Source of the DNA: Annona cherimola
Taxonomy: Eukaryota; Streptophyta; Magnoliopsida; Magnoliales; Annonaceae
DNA: 64,000 bases
Assembly: GCA_030490835.1 (NCBI GenBank)
Contig: CM059973.1
Span: forward strand, 57,788,008-57,852,007
Direction: 5' to 3'
Shown here: positions 57,878-64,000 of the stretch, piece after piece
Layout of the letters: each line of letters begins with the position of its first letter
How positions within the stretch are numbered: position 1 is the stretch's first letter
The notes under the pieces: generated by a model
Told to the model about the DNA's origin: nothing
The model's database searches: none
Seen by the model: the letters and a program-made list of their open reading frames with translations, nothing else
Translations under genes and position numbers: made by a program

Positions 57878-59419
57878 TGACGAGCTGCGTATATGTCTAT
57901 CAAATTGCTCGCTATTTACGCAAGTATACGTGCCGTGTCAAGTAATAAAGAGTGAGTAGAGTATCGTTCCCACGAGGAATTGTTAACCGGAATTATTAAT
58001 TAGTTAAACTGATTTCGACGGGTGAAAAATTCTGAGTTTATGATTTAACTAAACTAACAATTGCAATGAGAAATTAGAGTGAAGGTTACGAGATTACTGG
58101 ATACTTTAAACGGGTTTTCTGATTAGGGATGACAGATGGATAGTTCGGAATCCTTGAATCTAAATTATATTACTTTGGTTCTTTTTAATTGGATTGCATA
58201 TGGATTTACTAGCCCAAGTTTATATATCTTTATATATGTCTTCCAAATTTATATAAAGCTAATTACACCCTATTTAATTGTTATGTTCCCATGCCATTAA
58301 ATAAAGTGAAATTGATAAGTTTATAACTTGTATAATGACTACACAGGGTTTAACGGTATATTTCTATCCGTTAAATAACTCTCCTTACACAAAGGTAGAA
58401 ATCTGTGCTTTGCACATGGATCCGGCAGAGATTTTCCTCTTCCAAGGATAAATCAAGCAATTAAATCATCTTACAAGGTAGCTAATCTTGTAAAAAGCAT
58501 TAAATTCACACATGCAAAGGTAAATCATACACAATCATAAATGAAATCAACTATTCATTCATGAATATTCTAAGAACCAAGAAACAATATAGTTTAGAAT
58601 TCAATTCATCCTAACTATCCATCTAATGGAGGTTTAGTTCAAAGACATGAATTCAACATCCATTACATCCATATAAAAAGTATCCATAAAGGCAGAGAAA
58701 GATAATTGGAAAGAATAAGAGAAAACTGTTTTTCGGCGGTTTCCACCAATCCTTGCTTTAATCTTGATTTCCCCTTTCTCCTGCTTAGCAATTCATCTCT
58801 GGGCTCCTCCTCCCTTTCTCTCACGTGCGAACCCCTAGGAACTATTTATAAAGTTCCTTTTGTGCAGCTTACGCACTGAAATATTCACGTACGAATGTGT
58901 ATTGGCGCCTAGGCGCCAACTCCCTGGACTGTTCTTGCTTGAAGCTTCTTCTTAACACCTTGTGGCTGATCATGCCTAGCACCTGGTCGCCAACTCCCTG
59001 GAGGCAATACCTGACTTGTGGCTTCAACATCGTCTGACTTGGGTTTCATGTAGATGAAGTGGCGCCTAGGCGCCAACTCTCTGGAAGCCATGTTGTAAGC
59101 TGTGTGTGTAGGAAATGGCTAAGGCACGTAGGGTGGCGCCTAGGAGCCATCCATTTGCCTCTTGTTGTCTCATCTTGCATCCAACTCGTCCGCTTTGCCT
59201 TCATGTCCCGTCCTTCTAGCAAAAGATGGAAAAACTAAATAAATGAACTAAAAATGCCTAAATAATGTTAAAAATTCCTAAAAGCTAATTAATGCTCCTA
59301 AAATGCAAAGCGGATGAAAATTAAGCTAAATGAATGCAAACTAAGCCTAATCTCTCGAACTAACGCACGAATCAAGTCTGAAATGGGTCATGATAACTCG
59401 TAAAAAATATGAGTTATCA
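57878..59419 (-). repeat. Ath-3 5' LTR (1542 bp)
   Basis: It starts TGACGAGCTG and ends GAGTTATCA. Two exact 16-bp palindromes TGGCGCCTAGGCGCCA lie at 58903-58918 and 59060-59075. A TATA box TATAAATAG is on the minus strand at 58842-58850, inside AGGAACTATTTATAAAGTTCC. It is collinear with the left LTR and the Ath-1 LTR. No host gene. Confidence 0.9.
58842..58850 (-). promoter_or_regulatory. TATA box of Ath-3 5' LTR
   Basis: TATAAATAG on the minus strand, intact here and mutated in the left LTR. It would drive gag and probably the whole element. Confidence 0.65.
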
Positions 59420-59721
59420 CCTGCTCTCCCCATTTGCTCCATTCTTCATCTCAACATGTTCCAAAGCGATTAGCCATCTTTCTTTCCTGCAATTCCAATG
59501 AACACAAAATAAATGTACTTTTCAATGATAAGGTGTTAGTGCTACACCCCAAAATTCATAAGGTTTGCCTCAGTTTTTACTAAAGATGCATGAAAACTAT
59601 ATGTTGTTCCTTAAATGCAACGTGAATGAAAACTAAGCTAAATGGGTGCAAATCAACCACGTTCTCTTAGACTAAAATGCAAAACTAGTTTGAAATGACC
59701 CATGATTTTCACGAGTTATCA
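59420..59721 (-). repeat. Ath-1 5' LTR, last piece
   Basis: After the duplicated CCTGC, the sequence follows the Ath-3 LTR end at lower identity (AAACTAAGCTAAATG, TTGAAATGACCCATGAT) and ends GAGTTATCA at 59721. This is the right edge of Ath-1. The next bases, CACGT, belong to Cop-3. Confidence 0.85.
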
Positions 59722-60254
59722 CACGTTCATACTTCAATGATATTTATAGAGGAAAAAAGATCTAGCCATTGGAGTGAAGGTTGACGTTCGTTTAATGCTC
59801 CAACATTCAAATTTCCGACCGTAATAGGCTAAAGTCACAAGTGGAGTCGACTTGGGTTGTGACTTCGCTTTGTTAAAACTTGTTGTACACTTTCTGTCCA
59901 AACTTTTGCCTTCGAAGTCATAGGTGAAGTCGACTTGGGTTGTGACTTCACTTTGTTAAAACTTGTTGTCCACTTGTTGTCCAAAATTTTGCCTTCGAAG
60001 TCGCAGTCGAAGTCGACTTGGGTTGAGACTTCATCGACTTGAGTTGGGACTTTACTTTGCTGAACTTGCTATTCATGAACTTGAGCTCTTGAAACTTAAA
60101 TTATTTCACATTTTCATTTTCATACACATAATTAGAGACAAAAATATATGAGAACACTTACACAAATTCATTAGAACCTTTTTAATAATATTTCAATTAT
60201 TTGTTAATCATCAAAATCAAATTAATCTTTCTTAAAGCGAGCATATGATCAACA
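59722..60254 (-). repeat. Cop-3 3' LTR remnant
   Basis: It matches 63598-64000 of the right LTR and ends GATCAACA. A GTCGACTTGGGTTG-containing repeat of about 88 bp lies at about 59828-60060, with two to three units. Motifs resemble the 121-bp array of Cop-1 and Cop-2, but the unit differs. Confidence 0.87.
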
Positions 60255-60270
60255 ATATCCCCATTTTTTG
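60255..60270 (-). promoter_or_regulatory. Cop-3 polypurine tract
   Basis: The minus strand reads CAAAAAATGGGGATAT before the LTR, a weaker version of the Cop-2 tract. Confidence 0.75.
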
Positions 60271-60907
60271 TGATTGACAAAACTTAATTGAAATATCTTC
60301 CATTTTCAATTAAATCATATATGTGACTACATGAATATCATGTTTCTCATCAATAAATACAAAATTCAAAATGATATATGCATTAATTTCAAAAATACAT
60401 TTTCATGTAGATGTGCTCTTTCACCGTTCATGGAAATACTTCTTCCCCCTAACTTATATACAATATCATTCTCTTCTCAAGATATTTCCATACTACTCTC
60501 TCTCTGCCTTTTTGTCAATCAACAAAAAAGGTAGTACAAATGGGACATAATAAGTTCATTTTGTGCATATAAACCTTCTATTAAATATTTTCTTTCGCCA
60601 TTCAAATCATTCATTTTGAGTCACAAGCATATGATCTACAATATGACCATCTTACATAACTTATTTACATACCTTCACTTACTTTTGACTAGAGTTATCA
60701 ATATTTTGCCCAACTCCCCCTTTCTTTTGGAATTTATGCTCCTTTATCCTTTAGATGGCTTTGTACTTAATTGAGATAAAACCTGAATTATAAATATGAA
60801 ATCTTCTTTCCTCCTAGTACCCGTGTTATGAGTTCATGAATATTAGTACCACAAAACTTAGGAACTCAAGAAGACTTGATTCCACCTTGGATATGTCTCT
60901 TTTGCAA
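60271..60907 (-). other. Cop-3 3' non-coding region
   Basis: AT-rich sequence between gag and the polypurine tract. It includes a second AACAAAAAAGG/TTTTTGTCAATC block near 60505-60530, like one in Cop-2 near 22620. I see no pol motif here, so pol is absent rather than just decayed. Confidence 0.65.
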
Positions 60908-62836
60908 TCAAACTAATTTAACTCCATTGTAAATCATTTTTCTTGCCTTGCACTGATATATTTTGTGTCCAAACTTATTACAATAATGACAAGTAATTCT
61001 AGCATGGGTTGGAGTATCATAATAGCCCTTTAATTGCCAAGTAGGCATTTTTATCCATGATTTATCAACAAGCTTCTTAACATGAAAAATTTGTCCCCTC
61101 ACATTCAATGTACTAGAAGCCTTAATCCAAATACGAGCATTTGTTTTTATTGGCATTAATGTATTTTACATATCGAAGACCTCTCTTATCAACTTGAGTG
61201 GTCGTTCTCAAAAATTTCTGCACATTCTCTCCCGGGTTGGAGAACTTAGCCAATGAATCTTTCAAATTTTGGTTCTCCTTTCTCAATGTCTTTAAGGAAT
61301 TTATATCATTTTGCAAGGATGTATTCTTCTCCACTAACTTTCCATTAGCAATGGCGGTTGTATTGAAATTGCTTTTTCTTTTGGGCATATTTGATACCAA
61401 AGCTTTTAAGTTCATCAAATAATGAGTCATAAGTTTGTTGTAAATCATTTAACTCATCACATCTAGAACAAACATTAGAAGATGAAATGCAATAGGAATC
61501 AAATGAGCTTACCTCGAAATCCATGGATGCATCCAATGTTGGCAGTTGGATCTTTCTTTTATCATTATTTTTCTCTCCAGATTTTTGGCAAGTTTCCTTT
61601 TCATCTTCTACAATGGCCATGCAGCAAACTCTTACCCAATTTACTGCATCTTCTCCTTCACTTGATGAAGGGCTAGAGCTTGAGGTAGTATATTCCTTTT
61701 TAAGCATTCTTCTAACCTTTCTCTTTGGAAAAATTCTCTTATTTTGAACTTTCAATTCATTCGGTGTAGTGCATTTGATTTGTATATGTCCAACACCACC
61801 ACATTTATAACATTTTGAAAATTCCTTTCTTCTATCCTTCATTTTCTTGTGTGAGCTAGAATATTTGTTTCTCTTTATATTCAAGTATGAGCTTGATGTG
61901 GTTTCACTTGAGCTCTTTTTCATACTTTTGAATGCAATAGACTTTCTACTTCTGCGAGATTCTTATTTTTTATTTTTTATGAGCTCATGAGACATGAGTG
62001 AGCTAATCAAGTCATCTACTTTGAGCTTGTTTAAGTCCTTTGCCTCCTCAATAGCTGTGACCTTTTGATTCCATGAGTTTGGCAATACTCTAAGTATAAT
62101 CTGCTCACTTTTACAAATTGGCTTTTCTAGGCCTTTAAGAGATTTAGTGATTTTAGAAAATCTAACATACATTTCTGAAATAGATTCACCATCTAACATT
62201 TGAAATCTTTCAAAATCACCAACAAGGATATTCCTTTTAGTTCCCTTTACTTGGGAGGAACCCTTATAAATAGACACCAATTTATCTCATATCTCTTTAG
62301 CTATTGTTCATGAAGAAACTCTTTATCCCATATAACCTACTCACTTTCAGAAATTGACTTTCCTGGACCTTTAAGAGCATTAGTGATTTTAGAAAATCTA
62401 GCATACATTTCTGAAATAGGTTCACCATCTAACATTTGAAATCTGTCAAAATCACCAAAAGGATATTCCTTTTAGTTCCCTTTACTTGGGAGGAACCCTC
62501 ATAAATATACGCCAATTTATCCCATGTCTCTTTATCTGTTGTACATGAAGAAACTCTATCAAATTCTGCAGCAATCAATGCACAAGATAAGAAGTTCATA
62601 GCTTTAGCATTACTTTGGACGGATATGGTCTCTTCTTCCCTCCAAGTGGATGCCTTGTCCACTTTGGGTAATGTAATCCCATCTTGAATTGTTATGCAAG
62701 AGTCCGTACTAATTGTCATGATTAGTTGTTTCATCTTTAACTTCCAACAAATAAAATTATCGTCATCAAATAAAGGTGGCCTAAAAAATAATTGGCCCTC
62801 GACAAATGTAGGTACAGAAGTCAAGTGGGTTGTCAT
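60908..62836 (-). pseudogene. Cop-3 gag with internal duplication (broken)
   Basis: It starts MTTHLTSVPTFVEGQLFF at 62836. The N-terminal part has the copia gag (UBN2-type) features: FRPPLFDDDNFICWKLKM, FLSCALIAAEFDRVSSC and KETWDKLAYIYEGSSQVKG. A 237-bp stretch is duplicated, so GSSQVKGTKRNIL occurs twice; the second reading (61963-62280) continues RFQMLDGESISEMYVRFSK and KVTAIEEAKDLNKLKVDDL. Downstream are a zinc knuckle CYKCGGVGHIQIKC (about 61800), an acidic Ser-rich region, a coiled-coil-like stretch (LQNDINSLKTLRKENQNL) and a second knuckle CHYCNKFGHKIYQC near 60975. One-base lesions split the frame at about 62450, 61960, 61400 and 61130. In SIRE-type elements the protease follows the second knuckle; here the frame stops. 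Confidence 0.85.
62094..62567. repeat. 237-bp tandem duplication inside Cop-3 gag
   Basis: Two adjacent units share CTAACATTTGAAATCT (62192 and 62429), CATACATTTCTGAAATAG and TTAGTTCCCTTTACTTGGG. 237 bp is 79 codons, so the duplication itself kept the frame. A one-base loss in the right unit (ACCAACAAGG against ACCAAAAGG) broke it later. Confidence 0.9.
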
Positions 62837-62873
62837 AGATATATAGAAGAGATCATCTCAAAAAAGATAGAGG

Positions 62874-62888
62874 TCTGCTTTGATACCA
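62874..62888 (-). promoter_or_regulatory. Cop-3 primer-binding site (initiator tRNA-Met type)
   Basis: The minus strand reads TGGTATCAAAGCAGA, two bases inside the LTR edge at 62891. It is typical of plant copia elements. Confidence 0.88.
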
Positions 62889-62890
62889 CT

Positions 62891-64000
62891 AGTTGGTCTC
62901 GAGTTTATGGCAAAACCTAAGAGGGGAGGGGTAAATTGGCTTCTTAAAAAATTCTTTGAAAAATTAAAACTTAACCCCTTGTAAGTTTAATCCCCTTAGT
63001 GAAACACACTATGAGATAGAATGAAAGGATGCAAATAGAATATATAATGTAAGTAATCGAACCACACAAGAGACAATAATATATAGTAGTTCGGGCAACT
63101 TTCCTTGCTCCACTCTTCCAAGCACACACCTGTTGTGACTTGGGTTCTACTATTGTATATTCAATACAATCTAGAGCACCCGCTCTCTTCTAGATTCTAG
63201 CTCTAGGGGGTATATACAATAATCATTTGTTTGTCAGACCAACTCCAACCAACCAAGTCTAATCTTTGCTGAGACAAACTCAAACCAATCAAGCAAAATC
63301 CATTAGTAAGACAAACTCAAACCAACCCCCTGTTTTGCTTCTTCTTGAATTCCGTCTCCAACACCGATCCAAGGCAACAACACAAAATAAAATAGATAAA
63401 AGAGAATTTATACTTTACAAAATGTAATCAATTAGCTCCGGAACTTATCATGTGAAGAAGATGATCTTGCAAGCTCACTTGAAGTAGTTGCACTTGAAGC
63501 TTTAATAGTTACTCAAATTACTTCAACACTTTAGAATAATGAAAGGTATAAGTTCATCTCGTGTTTCTCTCTTTCGTTCCCTCTTCTTCTCACTTTTCAC
63601 GTTCTTACTTCAATAATATTTATAGAGGAAAATAGATCTAGCCATTGGAGTGAAGGTTGACGTGCGTTTAATGCTCTAACATTCTAATTTTTGACTGTTA
63701 TAGGCTGAAGTCACAACTAGAGTCAACTTGGGATGAGTGTAGTCCACTTGGGATGTGTGAAGTCGACTTGGGTTGCGACTTTGCTTTATTAAATCTTGTT
63801 GTTCACTTATTGTCCAAAATTTTGCCTTCGAAGTCGCAAGCGAAGTCGACTTAGGTTGAGACTTCACTTTGCTAAACTTGCTATTCATGAACTTGAGTTC
63901 TTTAAGCATAAATTATTTCACATTTTCATTTTCATACACATAATTAGAGACAAAAATATCTGAGCACACTTACACAAATTCATTAGAACCTTTTTAATGA
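62891..64000 (-). repeat. Cop-3 5' LTR (runs off the window)
   Basis: It begins AGTTGGTCTCGAG, one base from the TGTTGGTCCCGAG start of Cop-1 and Cop-2. AAGAGGGGAGGGG and TTCTAGCTCTAGG blocks are shared with them. A TATA box TATAAATATT is on the minus strand at 63615-63624. A GTCGACTT repeat lies at about 63705-63880. About 75 bp of LTR should remain beyond 64000. No gene. Confidence 0.87.

Larger units (their letters stand above)
50301..59419 (-). mobile_element. Ath-3: Athila-related element lacking RT and integrase, with an extra gene
   Basis: This 9119-bp element starts TGATGAGCTG, ends GAGTTATCA and is flanked by CTTGC (50296-50300) and CCTGC (59420-59424). The minus-strand order is 5' LTR, tRNA-Asp type PBS, gag, protease with a distinct tail, a 1-kb spacer, a gene resembling Transposase_32 proteins, a non-coding 3' region, polypurine tract and 3' LTR. 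No RT, RNase H or integrase motif is found. It must have been mobilised in trans, perhaps by relatives of Ath-1, whose gag and LTR are similar. Confidence 0.88.
1..59721 (-). mobile_element. Ath-1: outer Athila-type Ty3/gypsy element (left end outside window)
   Basis: This element hosts most of the window. Its own sequence lies in the segments 1-1870, 12933-13256, 43344-45430, 49511-50300 and 59420-59721; everything between is nested insertion. Read on the minus strand from the right, the order is 5' LTR, tRNA-Asp type primer-binding site, gag, protease, reverse transcriptase. The segments join collinearly when aligned with Ath-3 (50301-59419), which has the same gag-protease order. The junctions carry 5-bp duplications of Ath-1 sequence. 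The rest of pol and the 3' LTR must lie left of position 1. Assignment to Athila rests on gag and protease similarity and the PBS. Confidence 0.85.
59722..64000 (-). mobile_element. Cop-3: gag-only Ty1/copia-type element
   Basis: Left LTR remnant (59722-60254), internal region (60255-62890) and right LTR (62891 to past the window end). Ath-1 inserted in the left LTR: its break corresponds to 63598 in the right LTR, so about 707 bp of the left LTR should lie beyond the far end of Ath-1. The full LTR is about 1240 bp by adding the parts. The internal region has a PBS, one gag gene and a polypurine tract, and no protease, integrase or RT. This fits the TR-GAG type of non-autonomous element or a large deletion. 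Confidence 0.85.

Overview
The window is AT-rich plant nuclear DNA made almost entirely of nested LTR retrotransposons. Lineage calls (Ty3/gypsy Athila type, Ty3/gypsy Tekay/Del chromovirus, Ty1/copia SIRE or Tork-like) rest on protein motifs, primer-binding sites and LTR ends. They point to an angiosperm with a large, repeat-rich genome; I cannot name the species. I see no host gene, tRNA, rRNA or CRISPR array. All recognisable coding sequence is on the minus strand, so for each element the right LTR is the 5' LTR and the left LTR the 3' LTR.

Layout, outside to inside. Cop-3 (59722 to beyond 64000) is a gag-only copia-type element. Its left LTR was split by Ath-1, an Athila-type element that starts left of the window and ends at 59721. 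Ath-1 holds four insertions: Tek-1 (1871-12932, Tekay, 5-bp duplication GTAAA), Ath-2 (13257-43343, Athila, duplication CTCTC), Tek-5 (45431-49510, a 4.08-kb solo LTR, duplication GCTAA) and Ath-3 (50301-59419, Athila-related, CTTGC/CCTGC). Tek-1 carries Cop-1 (4000-5732), a solo copia LTR in its pol. Ath-2 carries Cop-2 (from 17584), whose LTR is split by Tek-4 (17624-20716, solo LTR, duplication GGAGG). Cop-2 breaks off at 23123 against a fused pair, Tek-3 (23124 to about 27030) and Tek-2 (to 36079), after which Ath-2 pol resumes. The deepest chain is Cop-3 > Ath-1 > Ath-2 > Cop-2 > Tek-4, five levels.

Most genes are broken by stops or frameshifts. The longest open stretches are Tek-1 RT-RNaseH-integrase (6269-8524), Tek-2 RT-RNaseH (30923-32545), the Ath-3 protease region (55092-56024) and Tek-1 gag (9428-10237). 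A full element of these types would supply gag particles, protease, reverse transcriptase/RNase H and integrase; chromoviruses add an integrase-linked chromodomain.

The most unusual items are: Ath-3, which keeps gag-protease but has no RT or integrase and instead carries a second gene resembling the putative plant transposon protein (Transposase_32) family behind a possible internal promoter; a large imperfect palindrome at the 3' end of Ath-2 (15349-17398); a hybrid LTR at 26940 that looks like a recombination scar; the gag-only Cop-3 with an in-frame gag duplication; and a GC-rich core shared by three diverged Tekay LTR families.
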